From the NCBI GenBank assembly GCA_900469955.1, contig UBYX01000012.1, forward strand, positions 241,480 to 284,748: 43,269 bases of DNA. Reading direction: 5' to 3'. The position numbers were made by a program, and so were the translations under genes. This stretch comes from Hyphomicrobiales bacterium (GTDB lineage: Bacteria > Pseudomonadota > Alphaproteobacteria > Rhizobiales > Rhizobiaceae). Each line of letters begins with the position of its first letter. Positions within the stretch are counted from its first letter, which is position 1. Below, piece after piece: positions 8,420 to 17,079 of this stretch. The notes beneath the pieces were generated by a model. The model was given only the letters and a program-made list of their open reading frames with translations, did no database searches and had not been told where the DNA came from.

Positions 8420-9154
8420 TCAGATGGTCCAGCCGCCGTCGATTGCGTAAGCCTGGCCTGACGTATATGTGGCGCCGGCGAGATAGAGCGCGAGTTCGGC
8501 AATTTCTTCCGGCGTGCCGAGCCGGCCCATCGGCTGGCGGGCGATAAAGGCGGCGCGAGCGGTTTCGTAGTCGCCTTGGGCTTTCATGCGATCCTGCAGC
8601 GAAGGGCTTTCGACGGTGCCCGGGCAGATCGCGTTGCAGCGGATGCCTTGCGTGACATAGTCTGCAGCAACCGACTTGGTGAGCCCGATCACGGCCGCCT
8701 TGGTGACGCCATAGGCGAAGCGGTTCGGCACGCCCTTGATGCTGGACGCGACGGACGACATGTTGACGATCGCTCCGTCCTGTTTTGCCAGCATGCCCGG
8801 CAGCACGGCGCGGATGGTGCGGATCATCGCCTTGACGTTGAGGTCGAAGGCAAATTCGAGATCGCTATCCTTCATGTCGATGACGCTGCCGCCGTGAACC
8901 ACGCCGGCGCAATTGAAGAGGACGTCGACGGTGCCGATTTTTTCGACGCAGGCTTTGACGGCGGCATCGTCGAGCACATCGAGCTTCGCGGTCTTCAGGT
9001 TCGGCAGCGCTGGCAGGGCGGCGAGAAGCTGCTCGTTGATGTCGGTGGCATAGACGGTAGCGCCCGCTTCGGCGAAGGCGAGTGCACTTGCCCGGCCGAT
9101 ACCCTGGCCTGCAGCGGTCACGAGTGCGGTTTTTCCATCCAGTCTGATCGTCAT
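8420..9154 (-). CDS. SDR, probable 2-keto-3-deoxy-L-fuconate dehydrogenase
   Basis: The 244-residue classical short-chain dehydrogenase has the NAD(P) loop TAAGQGIG (13-20), NCAG (81-84), a serine segment NMSSVASS (131-138) and the catalytic pair Y148/K152 (YGVTK). D38 at the end of beta-2 (ATDIN) argues for NAD+. The sequence has the look of the BDH2/DHRS6-like branch, which includes bacterial 2-keto-3-deoxy-L-fuconate dehydrogenases. In that role it oxidises the C4 hydroxyl of the dehydratase product to the 2,4-diketo acid. The position between mutarotase and dehydratase supports the assignment. General SDR chemistry is certain; the specific substrate is inferred from context. Confidence 0.85.
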   Translation of the reverse strand: MTIRLDGKTALVTAAGQGIGRASALAFAEAGATVYATDINEQLLAALPALPNLKTAKLDVLDDAAVKACVEKIGTVDVLFNCAGVVHGGSVIDMKDSDLEFAFDLNVKAMIRTIRAVLPGMLAKQDGAIVNMSSVASSIKGVPNRFAYGVTKAAVIGLTKSVAADYVTQGIRCNAICPGTVESPSLQDRMKAQGDYETARAAFIARQPMGRLGTPEEIAELALYLAGATYTSGQAYAIDGGWTI

Positions 9155-9184
9155 GTCATATCCTCAACTCTTTGGCGGCCGGCG

Positions 9185-9514
9185 TCAGTCATGATGAAAG
9201 ACTTCTTCCATCATCGCCCACCATTCACCTTCCTTGCGACTTTCCAGCGGCCTCTGGCAAGGGATTGTGAAGGACCACCATTCCTGATTTTTGGGATCGG
9301 CAGCGATCTTCGCCATGTCGGCTTCAAAATCGACACCGTGATATTCCCAGGTGCCGAACAAAAGGTTCTCCGGCTCCCGCAGGAAGATCGTGTAGTTGCG
9401 GATGTTGGACCGGCTGATGAGATCGAGGACTTCCGGCCAGACCGCGGCGTGCAGCCGCTTGTATTCGGCAACCATTCCCGGCTCGACGCCGATGACCATG
9501 CCCATTCTTTGCAT
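9185..9514 (-). CDS. L-rhamnose mutarotase-family protein (probable L-fucose mutarotase)
   Basis: The 109-residue protein belongs to the RhaM (DUF718) family, small dimeric ferredoxin-like proteins that interconvert alpha and beta anomers of deoxyhexoses. H22 in the segment YKRLHAAVWPEV matches the proposed catalytic His of RhaM. The NYTIFL strand, the FGTWEY segment and the WW pair of the sugar pocket are also visible. The length matches the family (about 104-110). In this operon the substrate is more likely L-fucose than rhamnose, because the partner genes encode fuconolactone and fuconate enzymes. It lies 11 bases after the Zn-ADH gene, within one transcription unit. Confidence 0.88.
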   Translation of the reverse strand: MQRMGMVIGVEPGMVAEYKRLHAAVWPEVLDLISRSNIRNYTIFLREPENLLFGTWEYHGVDFEADMAKIAADPKNQEWWSFTIPCQRPLESRKEGEWWAMMEEVFHHD

Positions 9515-9525
9515 GCGGACCCTCC

Positions 9526-10533
9526 TCAGACTTCCACCAGTGCCTTGACCACACCGCCCGAAGGATCGGTCAGCCCGGCAAAGCGTTCGGGCACTTCGGA
9601 CAGAGCCATTCGATGGGTAATCAGCGCATCAGGAACCTGCCCGGCGCGCATGGCCTGCATCACGCGCTCGAAATCCGCCGGGGTGGCGTTGCGGCTACCG
9701 AGCAACGAAGTTTCGCGCTTGTGGAATTCCGGGTCGGAGAAGCTGATGTCGCTCGAGACGATCGACACGAGCACATAGGTGCCGCCATGACCGACGAAAC
9801 CGAAGCCGCGCTCCATCGCCTTCGGATTGCCGGTGGCGTCGAAGACCACATCGAAGAAGTCGCCATCCGTCACGGCCGAGAGTTGTTCCGCGTCACTTGC
9901 ACCGAGGGTGACGGTCGAGGAGATGCCGAGATGCCGGCTGGCGAATTCGAGCCGGTCGGCGCGGCCGTCGATGATGGTGACGTCGCCGCCGTCGAGCTGG
10001 GCAAAGATCGCCACCGATAGTCCGATTGGACCGGCGCCCACGACAAGTACCTTCTGGCCGGTTTCCACCCGGGCGCGGGTAACCGCGTGGGCGCCGATCG
10101 CCAGGAATTCGACCATCGCCGCCTGGTCGAGCGAAAGGCCTTCCGCCTTCAGGACGAATTCTTCCGGCAGGCTCAGATATTCCGTCATGCCGCCATCGCG
10201 ATGGACGCCGAGCACGCCGATATTGCGGCAGCAATTCGTCTTGCCCTTGAGGCAGGCGCTGCAGCGCCCGCAGGAAATATAAGGGATGATCGACACGGTA
10301 TCGCCGGGCGAGAGACGGCTTCCGGCCGGTGCCTCTTCCACGGTCGCCGCGAGTTCATGGCCCATGACGCGCGGGTAGGAAAGATAGGGCTGATTGCCGG
10401 TGAAGATGTGCAGATCCGTGCCGCAGACGCCGATACGCCGGAGTTTTACCAGAACTTCGCTCTGTCCACGAACCGGCTTCGGACGGTCGATGGCGCTTAG
10501 CTTGCCGGGTTTGTCGCAGATTATCGTCAGCAT
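9526..10533 (-). CDS. Zinc-binding alcohol dehydrogenase family protein
   Basis: The 335-residue medium-chain dehydrogenase has the catalytic zinc residues C37 and H59-E60 (VCGTDLH and GHE), a structural zinc loop with C88, C91, C94 and C101/C102 (SCGRCSACLKGKTNCC), and the nucleotide motif GAGPIG at 166-171. It resembles the branch acting on sugar acids and polyols, such as L-galactonate and L-idonate dehydrogenases. Its stop and the preceding lactonase stop/start are adjacent, so it is tightly coupled in the sugar operon. Its step is uncertain: the SDR and the aldo/keto reductase already cover the two known oxidations of the fucose route. It may act on a keto-deoxy acid, lactaldehyde or a related sugar. 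Confidence 0.88.
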   Translation of the reverse strand: MLTIICDKPGKLSAIDRPKPVRGQSEVLVKLRRIGVCGTDLHIFTGNQPYLSYPRVMGHELAATVEEAPAGSRLSPGDTVSIIPYISCGRCSACLKGKTNCCRNIGVLGVHRDGGMTEYLSLPEEFVLKAEGLSLDQAAMVEFLAIGAHAVTRARVETGQKVLVVGAGPIGLSVAIFAQLDGGDVTIIDGRADRLEFASRHLGISSTVTLGASDAEQLSAVTDGDFFDVVFDATGNPKAMERGFGFVGHGGTYVLVSIVSSDISFSDPEFHKRETSLLGSRNATPADFERVMQAMRAGQVPDALITHRMALSEVPERFAGLTDPSGGVVKALVEV

Positions 10534-11355
10534 TCACTTACACTCCAAGCGGTAGAAGCGGTTGGCATTGCCATGGAAAACCGCCGCATGATGTTCGGCA
10601 GGCACGATATCCAGGCATTGACCGAGCCAGGCTCCATAGTTGCCCGCCAGCCGAACAACCGGCCAGTCGCTCCCCCAGATCACCCGTTCCGGTCCGAAGA
10701 GATCGAGGATCGTCTCGGCATAGGGGCGTACGGCCTGCGGCTTCTGGTCGCCTGCTTCGGTCAGCAGGCCGGAAAGCTTGCAATGGACGTTCGGCAGTTC
10801 GGCGAGCGCTTTCATGCGGGCATACCAGCCGATAAACCGGCCCTCCGCGACAGGAGGCTTGGCGCCGTGATCGATCACAATCGGTAGGCCGGGGTGGCGG
10901 CGGGCGAAAGCCAGCAGTGGCTCCAGATGACGCGGCAGGACGAGTGCATCGAAGGCGAGGCCGTGTTCGATCATCGCAGCGACGGCGGAATCCAGCGCAG
11001 AATCGGCAATCCATTGGTCGTCGGCAATGTCTTGCAGCATGGGCCGGAAGCCCTTGAGCTTCGGATGCTGCGCCAGCCGGGCTATATTGGAAGCGGCGTC
11101 GGCGGACTTCATATCCGTCCAGCCGACCACGCCGAGAATGAAGGGCGTGCGGTCCGCGAGGTCCAGCATGAAAACAGTATCTGTCTCGCTCTCCATGGTC
11201 TGCATCAGCACGGTCCCATCGACGCCGGCCTGATCAAGCAGCGGCTTGATATCTTCCGGCATGAAGTCGCGGTGAATGGCGGCGAGTTCCGGCGGCGGCC
11301 ATTGGCCCGTCCGGTCGGCGATCCGCCAGAAATGCTGGTGCGCGTCGATCCGCAT
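10534..11355 (-). CDS. Amidohydrolase-family lactonase, probable L-fuconolactonase
   Basis: The 273-residue protein belongs to the amidohydrolase_2 branch (COG3618) that hydrolyses sugar lactones, including L-fucono-1,5-lactone and L-rhamnono-lactone. The metal-site start DAHQHFW is at residues 4-10, with later conserved segments VIDHGAKPP and WGSDWPV carrying the barrel His and Asp. It would open the lactone formed by the aldo/keto reductase to L-fuconate, the dehydratase substrate. It begins 3 bases after the reductase gene ends, and the next gene starts directly at its end, so translation is probably coupled. Assignment to fuconolactone rests on the dehydratase in the same operon. Confidence 0.88.
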   Translation of the reverse strand: MRIDAHQHFWRIADRTGQWPPPELAAIHRDFMPEDIKPLLDQAGVDGTVLMQTMESETDTVFMLDLADRTPFILGVVGWTDMKSADAASNIARLAQHPKLKGFRPMLQDIADDQWIADSALDSAVAAMIEHGLAFDALVLPRHLEPLLAFARRHPGLPIVIDHGAKPPVAEGRFIGWYARMKALAELPNVHCKLSGLLTEAGDQKPQAVRPYAETILDLFGPERVIWGSDWPVVRLAGNYGAWLGQCLDIVPAEHHAAVFHGNANRFYRLECK

Positions 11356-11358
11356 GGC

Positions 11359-12372
11359 TCAGGCGCTTTCGTGCGGGACAGGTGCGCCGTCGGCGATCAA
11401 TCCGCGCTCCTTCAGGCGCTGCCAGAAGGACGCTGGGATCTCTTCCGCGAACCAGTCGACATTCGACTTGATCTGATCTGCCGTGCGCGCGCCCGAGACG
11501 ATGGTGATCGCGGCAGGATGCGCCAGGGGAAACTGCAGCGCTGCGGCCTGAAGGGAAACGCCTTCTTCCCTGCACGCTGCCTGCAGTTCGTCGACGCGGG
11601 CAAGAATATCGGCAGGCGCCTCGGTATAATTGAACTTCTTGTTCCCGGCGAGGAGGCCAGAATTGAAAGGACCGGCAACCACGATGCCGACGCCGAGTTT
11701 CCTGCACTCGTCCATGAAGGCAAGGCTCTGCTGTTCCAGGAGCGTATACCGGCCGGCGAGCATGGCGACGTCGATGTCGAAGACCTGCAGGGCGTCGCGG
11801 ATGATTTCCCACTCGTTGACGCCGAGGCCGACCGCCTTGGTCAGGCCCTCATCGCGCAGTTTCCCCAGTGCGCGAAAACCGCCGCCATCGGTCAGTTGCT
11901 GCCAATAGTGCTGGTGCTTGTCTCCATGCGTCATGCTGCCGATATCGTGGATGTAGAGGATGTCCGGCTTCAGGATGCCGAGACGCTGCTGGCTTGCCTC
12001 GACCGAGCGCATGATGCCGTCATAGGTATAGTCGTAGACGGGGCGGAAGGGCAGCGGCTCGACATAGCCATCCTCTTCCGGGCCGATGGTTTCATCCGGC
12101 GTCATGACGCGCCCGACCTTGGTGCTGAGGACGTAGTCGTCGCGTGGCAGGTCGGTCAGCATCGTGCCGAGCCGACGCTCGGAGCGGGTGAAGCCGTAGA
12201 AGGGGGCGGTGTCGTAATAGCGGATACCGGCGTCCCAGGCTGCCTTGAAGGCGCCGGCCGACTCCTCGTAGGACGTCTTTCGATAGAGATTGCCCATCTG
12301 GGCGCAGCCAAGACCCATAAGGGTGATTTCGACCGGGCGGCGGGGCAGGGCTCGTTTTTCGGCGACCTTCAT
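11359..12372 (-). CDS. Aldo/keto reductase, probable L-fucose 1-dehydrogenase
   Basis: The 337-residue AKR has D and Y of the tetrad in YYDTAPFYGFTRSERRLG, K in LSTKVGR and H in the IHDIG segment. It resembles D-threo-aldose / L-fucose / D-arabinose 1-dehydrogenases, which oxidise the anomeric carbon to a 1,5-lactone. The ATG at 12372 is chosen because AAGGT lies about 10 bases upstream and the preferred N-terminus MKVAEKRAL follows; an in-frame ATG at 12411 adds 13 residues within the intercistronic hairpin. It is the first catabolic gene after the binding-protein gene and feeds the lactonase immediately downstream. Confidence 0.87.
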   Translation of the reverse strand: MKVAEKRALPRRPVEITLMGLGCAQMGNLYRKTSYEESAGAFKAAWDAGIRYYDTAPFYGFTRSERRLGTMLTDLPRDDYVLSTKVGRVMTPDETIGPEEDGYVEPLPFRPVYDYTYDGIMRSVEASQQRLGILKPDILYIHDIGSMTHGDKHQHYWQQLTDGGGFRALGKLRDEGLTKAVGLGVNEWEIIRDALQVFDIDVAMLAGRYTLLEQQSLAFMDECRKLGVGIVVAGPFNSGLLAGNKKFNYTEAPADILARVDELQAACREEGVSLQAAALQFPLAHPAAITIVSGARTADQIKSNVDWFAEEIPASFWQRLKERGLIADGAPVPHESA

Positions 12373-12403
12373 CAATATGACCTTGAGCAATTCACTGACC
12401 AAA

Positions 12404-12433
12404 GGGAGCACGCGCCATTTGCGACGCGTGCCC
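12404..12433 (-). promoter_or_regulatory. Intercistronic hairpin between importer and enzyme genes
   Basis: In the 75-base gap between the binding-protein gene and the aldo/keto reductase gene, GCACGCG (12408-12414) pairs with CGCGTGC (12425-12431), with GGGA and CC flanks. There is no U-run on the transcribed strand. It may be an mRNA-stabilising or processing stem protecting the upstream binding-protein message, a common arrangement in ABC operons, rather than a terminator. The role is inferred. Confidence 0.5.
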
Positions 12434-12447
12434 AGGCGGGGGGAGTG

Positions 12448-13389
12448 TTAATAGAGAACGTTCTTGGCTTCCGGCTTCTCGATATTGTCCTTAGTGACGA
12501 CCACGACGCCGGTGTCGACGAACTTCTCGACCTTTTCCTTGTTCACGGCCTTGAGCACGGTCTGAACGCCGAGTTCGCCCATCTGGAAGGAGCCCTGGAC
12601 GGCGATCCCGGCAAGCGTTCCGTCCTTCACGAATTCCTGCAGGTCCTGATTTCCGTCGAAGCCGATCGCGACCACCTTGCCGGCCTTGCCGGACTGCTTC
12701 AGCGCGCGGCCCATGCCGATCGCGGTCGGCTCATTGGCGCCGAAGATGCCCTTGAGGTCGGCATTGGCGGCCAGCACGTCGGTCGTCTGGTTGAGCGCCG
12801 TTGCCATCTGCGACTGCGAATAGAACGGTCCGACGATCTGAAGCTTGGAGTTCGCCTTGATGTAGTCGGTGAAGCCGCCGACGCGGCCGATCTCGGAACC
12901 GGCACCTGCGACATAGGACATGACCGCGATCTTGCCTTCCTTGCCGACCTTGTCGATCAGCGCCTTGGCGGCCAGTTCGCCGGCCTTCTTGTTGTCGGTG
13001 GCGAGGAACGACTGGTAATATTGTTCCGAGCCCTTGGAGAGCATGGAGTCGATGATCACGACCGGAATGCGGGCTTCCCATGCCTTCTTCACGGCAGGCA
13101 CCAGCGCGTCCGGATCGGAAGGCGCCAGCACGATGCCCGAGACCTTACGGTTGACGGCGTTCTCGACCATGTTGACCTGATCGGCGATTGCCGATTCCGC
13201 GGCCGGACCCTGGAAGGTCATGGTGTTGCTGCCGCCGCCGGCCTTCATTGCGGCATCGGCACCCTTCTGGACATTCTGCCAGAAAGTGGAATTGACGGTC
13301 TTGACGATGACGGCGATTTCGCCGGCCTGGGCTGAGGCCGCGGTGAGAGCGATCACGGATGTCAGCAGTGCGGCAGCAAGCTTTTTCAT
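12448..13389 (-). CDS. Sugar ABC transporter substrate-binding protein
   Basis: The 313-residue protein is a type I periplasmic binding protein of the ribose/galactose class (Peripla_BP_4). A 22-residue Sec signal peptide ends ASAQA before GEIAV. The mature part shows the usual hinged two-lobe pattern, with NSTFWQNVQKGAD near the start, APSDPDAL, and FGANEPTAIGMGRAL in the second lobe. It would capture the sugar for the RbsC/RbsA-type partners encoded upstream in the same operon. The catabolic genes that follow suggest L-fucose or a stereochemically related sugar (D-arabinose, L-galactose). The specificity is contextual. A 96-base gap separates it from the permease gene. Confidence 0.9.
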   Translation of the reverse strand: MKKLAAALLTSVIALTAASAQAGEIAVIVKTVNSTFWQNVQKGADAAMKAGGGSNTMTFQGPAAESAIADQVNMVENAVNRKVSGIVLAPSDPDALVPAVKKAWEARIPVVIIDSMLSKGSEQYYQSFLATDNKKAGELAAKALIDKVGKEGKIAVMSYVAGAGSEIGRVGGFTDYIKANSKLQIVGPFYSQSQMATALNQTTDVLAANADLKGIFGANEPTAIGMGRALKQSGKAGKVVAIGFDGNQDLQEFVKDGTLAGIAVQGSFQMGELGVQTVLKAVNKEKVEKFVDTGVVVVTKDNIEKPEAKNVLY

Positions 13390-13485
13390 TGTATTCCTCC
13401 TCTTGTTAATTGGCCTGACCGGCCGGTTTCAGGAGAGCTCCTCGCTCTCTTGAGAGTGTCGCGGTAAAGGACCGCGTGTTCCTTC

Positions 13486-14514
13486 TCAGCGGCGGTTGCG
13501 CAACTGGTCGATCCAGACGGTGACCAGGATGACGAGGCCGATGATGATCTGCTGTGTGAAGGCGGAGACGCCGTTCATGTTCAATCCGTTGCGAAGGATG
13601 CCGATGACGAACGCGCCGATCGCGGTGCCCGAAATCGTGCCGACTCCTCCGATCAGCGAGGTGCCCCCGATCACGGCGCTGGCGATGGCGTCGAGTTCGT
13701 ACATCACGCCCTCGTTCGGCTGGGCGGTCACGAGCCGCGACATCAGCACGCAGCCGGTAAGGCCTGCGAGCGTGCCGGAGAGTACGTAGGTGAAGCTGAC
13801 GATGCGGCTGACATTCACGCCGGAAAGGCGGGCGGCATCGGGGTTCGATCCGACGGCATAGATATGCCGGCCGAGAACGGAGCGGTTCAGCATGAAGGAG
13901 ACCGCCACCGCGATCACAACCATCAGGATGACCGGATAGGGGATGCCCGGGAAGACCACCGTCGGGAAGCCGTCGTCACCGATATTCACGACGCGCAGGA
14001 AGGAGCCGTTGCCGAGTTCGCCGAAGGATTCGCCAAGGCCGGAAACTGCCCGTGCACCCGTGATCTGGAGCGCGACACCGCGGGCGATCAGCATCATGCC
14101 GAGCGTTGCGATGAAGGGCGGCAGTCTCAGGCGCGTGACCACGAAACCGTTGATCCAGCCGCAGAGCGATCCCGTCAGGATACCGATGATCATGCCGAGC
14201 CAGACAGGGGTTCCGTAGTCCTTGACGGCGAGCGCCGCCACGACGCCGGAGAGTGCCAGGACCGAACCTACAGACAGGTCGATGCCGCCGGTGATGATCA
14301 CGCAGGTGGCGCCGATGCCGAGAAGCGCGATCGAAGTGACCTGCAGCGCAACGGTCATTCCGTTGTCGATGGTGAAGAAGGCGCTGCTCGTGAACGAGAA
14401 AACGGAGATCAGCACGAACAGACTGCCGAGCGCCGCGAACTTCTGGATGATGTCCTTCTGCCGGTCGCTCAGCGAGACGCTCTTCTGCTTGGAAACTTCG
14501 GTGATCTCAGCCAT
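13486..14514 (-). CDS. Sugar ABC transporter permease (RbsC type)
   Basis: The 342-residue inner-membrane permease belongs to the BPD_transp_2 family (RbsC, AraH, XylH). About nine to ten hydrophobic helices and the family segments GGIDLSVGSVLALSG and AVIGGTSLIGGVGTISGT are visible. The ATG at 14514 follows GAGGAAAGAC and overlaps the ATPase stop by 8 bases, which argues for translational coupling; an in-frame ATG at 14538 would lie deeper inside the ATPase gene. It forms the homodimeric channel for the importer. The N-terminal 20 residues are polar and likely cytoplasmic. Confidence 0.92.
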   Translation of the reverse strand: MAEITEVSKQKSVSLSDRQKDIIQKFAALGSLFVLISVFSFTSSAFFTIDNGMTVALQVTSIALLGIGATCVIITGGIDLSVGSVLALSGVVAALAVKDYGTPVWLGMIIGILTGSLCGWINGFVVTRLRLPPFIATLGMMLIARGVALQITGARAVSGLGESFGELGNGSFLRVVNIGDDGFPTVVFPGIPYPVILMVVIAVAVSFMLNRSVLGRHIYAVGSNPDAARLSGVNVSRIVSFTYVLSGTLAGLTGCVLMSRLVTAQPNEGVMYELDAIASAVIGGTSLIGGVGTISGTAIGAFVIGILRNGLNMNGVSAFTQQIIIGLVILVTVWIDQLRNRR

Positions 14515-16102
14515 GTCTTTCCTCATTCCGCCGGCCATAACCGGAGGCGTAACGCATGATCTCTTCCTGGTCGGTCTTCTTGGTTTCCAGGACGCCGGTG
14601 ATACGGCCTTGGTGGAAGACCGCCACGCGGTCGGTCATGCCTAATATTTCCGGTAGCTCGGAACTGATCAGCACGACGCCGATGCCTTCCGTCGCGAGCT
14701 CGTCCATGATCCGGTAGATGGCGAGCTTCGCGCCGACATCGATTCCTCGGGTCGGCTCGTCGAAGAACAGCACCTTCGATTTGCGGAACAGCCATTTGCC
14801 GATGATGATCTTCTGCTGGTTGCCGCCGGAGAGCAGCCGGACCGGCTGTTTGATCGACGGCGTGCGGATGTTCAAGAGATCGATATATTCCTTGGCGATC
14901 CGGGCATGTTTGCCGAAGTCGATCAGCCCGAAGCCGTTGGACACCGCCTCCATGTTCGCGAGCGTCATGTTGACGTCGACCGGCATCTTGATGGCGAGGC
15001 CTTGAGCTTTCCGGTCTTCCGAGAGATAGGCGATGCCGGCAGAGATCGCGTCGCGCGGCGATGTGATCGATAGGGCCTGACCGTGCAGCGTGACCGTGCC
15101 GGCATCGAGCGGATCTGCGCCGAATATGGCGCGGGCGACTTCCGTACGCCCGGCGCCCATCAGGCCGGCAAAGCCGAGGATCTCGCCCCGGCGCAAAGTG
15201 AACGAGACATCGCGGAAGACGCCGGCGCGCGAAAGACCTTCGGCGCTGAGGATGATTTCGTCACTCGGGACGGACGTCCGGTCCGGAAATTTTTCCTCCA
15301 GCGACCGGCCCACCATCTTCGAGACGATCGCGTCGATGCTGGTCGCGCCGAAGTCGTCGGTGGCGATGTAGCGGCCGTCGCGGAGCACGGTAACCCGATC
15401 GACGATCTCCGCCATTTCGTCCAGCCGGTGCGAGATATAGACGATACCGACGCCGGATGCCTTCAGGTCGCGGATCACCTTGAAGAGAAGCCTCGTCTCC
15501 TGCTCGGTGAGCGAGGAGGTCGGCTCGTCCATGATCAGCACTTCGGCGTCGAGCGACAGCGCCTTGGCGATCTCCACCATCTGACACTGGGCGACCGAGA
15601 GGCCGCGCACCGGGGCATCCGGGCTGATGTCGACGCCAAGCCGGTCGAGACAGCGCTTCGCGTCGGCGCGCAGCTTCTTGCGGTCGACGAGGAAACCGCG
15701 GCGCGGTTCACGGGCAAGGTAGATGTTCTCGGCGACGGAGAGATGCGGGACGAGGTTGAGTTCCTGGTGGATGATGGCGATGCCGGCTGCTTCGGACTCG
15801 CGCGTCGACGAAAACCGCCGTTCCTCACCCTTGTAGACGATCGTGCCTCCACTCGGCTGGTAGACGCCGCTGATGATCTTCATCAGGGTCGATTTTCCGG
15901 CGCCGTTCTCGCCGCAGACCGCGTGAACCTCGCCGCGGCGAAGATCGAAATGCACGTTGGACAGAGCCCGGACGCCGGGGAATTCCTTGCTGATGTTGTC
16001 GAGGCGGAGCAGAAATCCCGCGTTCGAATCCGGCAAGCCGCTCGTGGACGTCGTGGCGACGCCGAGAACGCTTTCGCGGGGCTCTACCGGCCGGCTTTCC
16101 AT
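14507..16102 (-). CDS. Sugar ABC transporter ATP-binding protein (RbsA type, two ABC domains)
   Basis: The 531-residue protein carries two fused ABC domains, as in RbsA and MglA. Domain 1 has Walker A GENGAGKST (64-72), a degenerate signature LSVAQCQMVE and Walker B LIMDEPTSSL. Domain 2 has a diverged Walker A GLMGAGRTEV, signature LSGGNQQK and FFDEPTRGIDVG. The asymmetric second site is normal for this family. The ATG at 16102 is preceded by GGGGAGGAGATC, a very strong ribosome site; upstream in-frame codons to 16228 lack one. The N-terminal 30 residues before the first domain are longer than usual and low complexity. It is the first gene of the leftward operon, divergent from the GntR regulator. 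Confidence 0.93.
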   Translation of the reverse strand: MESRPVEPRESVLGVATTSTSGLPDSNAGFLLRLDNISKEFPGVRALSNVHFDLRRGEVHAVCGENGAGKSTLMKIISGVYQPSGGTIVYKGEERRFSSTRESEAAGIAIIHQELNLVPHLSVAENIYLAREPRRGFLVDRKKLRADAKRCLDRLGVDISPDAPVRGLSVAQCQMVEIAKALSLDAEVLIMDEPTSSLTEQETRLLFKVIRDLKASGVGIVYISHRLDEMAEIVDRVTVLRDGRYIATDDFGATSIDAIVSKMVGRSLEEKFPDRTSVPSDEIILSAEGLSRAGVFRDVSFTLRRGEILGFAGLMGAGRTEVARAIFGADPLDAGTVTLHGQALSITSPRDAISAGIAYLSEDRKAQGLAIKMPVDVNMTLANMEAVSNGFGLIDFGKHARIAKEYIDLLNIRTPSIKQPVRLLSGGNQQKIIIGKWLFRKSKVLFFDEPTRGIDVGAKLAIYRIMDELATEGIGVVLISSELPEILGMTDRVAVFHQGRITGVLETKKTDQEEIMRYASGYGRRNEERHG

Positions 16103-16270
16103 GATCTCCTCCCCAGGGCTGAATAGCCCGATCTGCCCTGGGCTCCTCCCAAGGGCGTTCCATAATGCGTAAACCCGCCGTCGAAACTGGTCAAGCCAAT
16201 TTTTGCGGTTCGATGGAAAGGCCGCCATTCGTGGAGGGGTGTTTAGCTGTTTCTTCCGGAAAACGCTTAA

Positions 16271-16288
16271 AAATCAGTGATATGATTT
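16271..16288. promoter_or_regulatory. Candidate operator for the GntR regulator
   Basis: In the 248-base divergent region a dyad AAATCA-N6-TGATTT is exact in its 6-base arms. It lies just upstream of the candidate rightward promoter and would also sit in the leader or promoter of the leftward importer operon. FadR-type GntR proteins bind short dyads in such divergent regions. Binding is inferred from position and symmetry only. Confidence 0.45.
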
Positions 16289-16293
16289 GCGCC

Positions 16294-16322
16294 TTGCTCT
16301 CGTGGGCTTCCGTAGTTATGGT
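16294..16322 (+). promoter_or_regulatory. Candidate promoter of the GntR regulator gene
   Basis: TTGCTC (16294-16299), a 17-base spacer and TATGGT (16317-16322) give a moderate match to a housekeeping promoter, about 28 bases before the regulator start. The AAATCA dyad ends six bases before the -35 element, so a bound regulator could affect it. The match is weak by itself. Confidence 0.35.
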
Positions 16323-16350
16323 AAGGCCGCATTTTCAAGGTAGTGAAACC

Positions 16351-17052
16351 ATGAATGGATTCATCAAGGCGGCGGAACCGCGACGGCTGTATCAGCAGAT
16401 CGCCGATCAGATCCGGTCGCTCATTCAGGGCGGGCATTTTCCGATCGGCACGAGGCTGCCGGCGGAGCGGGATCTCGCTCAGCAACTCGGCGTGTCGCGG
16501 CCCTCTTTGCGCGAAGCCCTGATTGCACTTGAAATCGACGGAAGCGTCGAGATCCGTATGGGATCGGGCATTTATGTGACGGCCGAGCCGGATCGGCGCC
16601 AGTGGCAGGCCGGTTCCATGGGCGAAAGCCCGCTGGAACTGATGCAGGCTCGCGCCGCAGTCGAAGGGGCGGTGATCGTGCTGGCCGCCTCGAAGATCAC
16701 GGCGGAAGGACTGAAGTCGCTGCGCCAGACGCTGGATCAGATGCAGGCTGAAATTGCCGAGGGACGAAAGCCACTCGATCTTGATCGCCTGTTCCATCTT
16801 ACGATCGCCAATCATTCGGGCAATTCGGTGCTGGCGCACATTGTCGGCGATCTGTTCGACGAGAGGCACAGCCCGCTCTCGGCTCAAATTCGGGCGCGCT
16901 ACGAAACGCCTGAAACATGGAGTTCGGCGCTGGCCGAGCACGAAGCGATTTACGCCGCACTGGAAGCGCGCAATCCGCTGCTCGCCCAGGCCATGATGCA
17001 TGCGCATCTGGAGGAATCGAAGCAGCGGTGGATGAACAACGAGGCCCGCTGA
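16351..17052 (+). CDS. GntR-family transcriptional regulator, FadR/FCD subfamily
   Basis: The 233-residue regulator has an N-terminal winged helix (about 10-78; GTRLPAERDLAQQLGVSRPSLREAL is the recognition region) and an all-helical C-terminal FCD domain (about 95-225). Likely metal or ligand residues include D and H in LDRLFHLTIANHSGN and H in MMHAHLEE. ATG 16351 follows AAGGTAG and starts the usual pre-HTH segment; in-frame codons upstream lack a good site. It is divergent from the importer operon and followed within 28 bases by the UxaA-like gene, so it probably controls both sides in response to a pathway intermediate such as an aldonate. The effector is not known. Confidence 0.92.
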   Translation: MNGFIKAAEPRRLYQQIADQIRSLIQGGHFPIGTRLPAERDLAQQLGVSRPSLREALIALEIDGSVEIRMGSGIYVTAEPDRRQWQAGSMGESPLELMQARAAVEGAVIVLAASKITAEGLKSLRQTLDQMQAEIAEGRKPLDLDRLFHLTIANHSGNSVLAHIVGDLFDERHSPLSAQIRARYETPETWSSALAEHEAIYAALEARNPLLAQAMMHAHLEESKQRWMNNEAR

Positions 17053-17079
17053 AGATCGGTGCCTTGGGAGGAGCAAGAC

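Noticed and set aside
10894..13335. Rightward open frame of 813 codons
   Set aside because: It is the mirror of the lactonase, aldo/keto reductase and binding-protein genes, all of which carry clear family motifs; the frame itself shows none.
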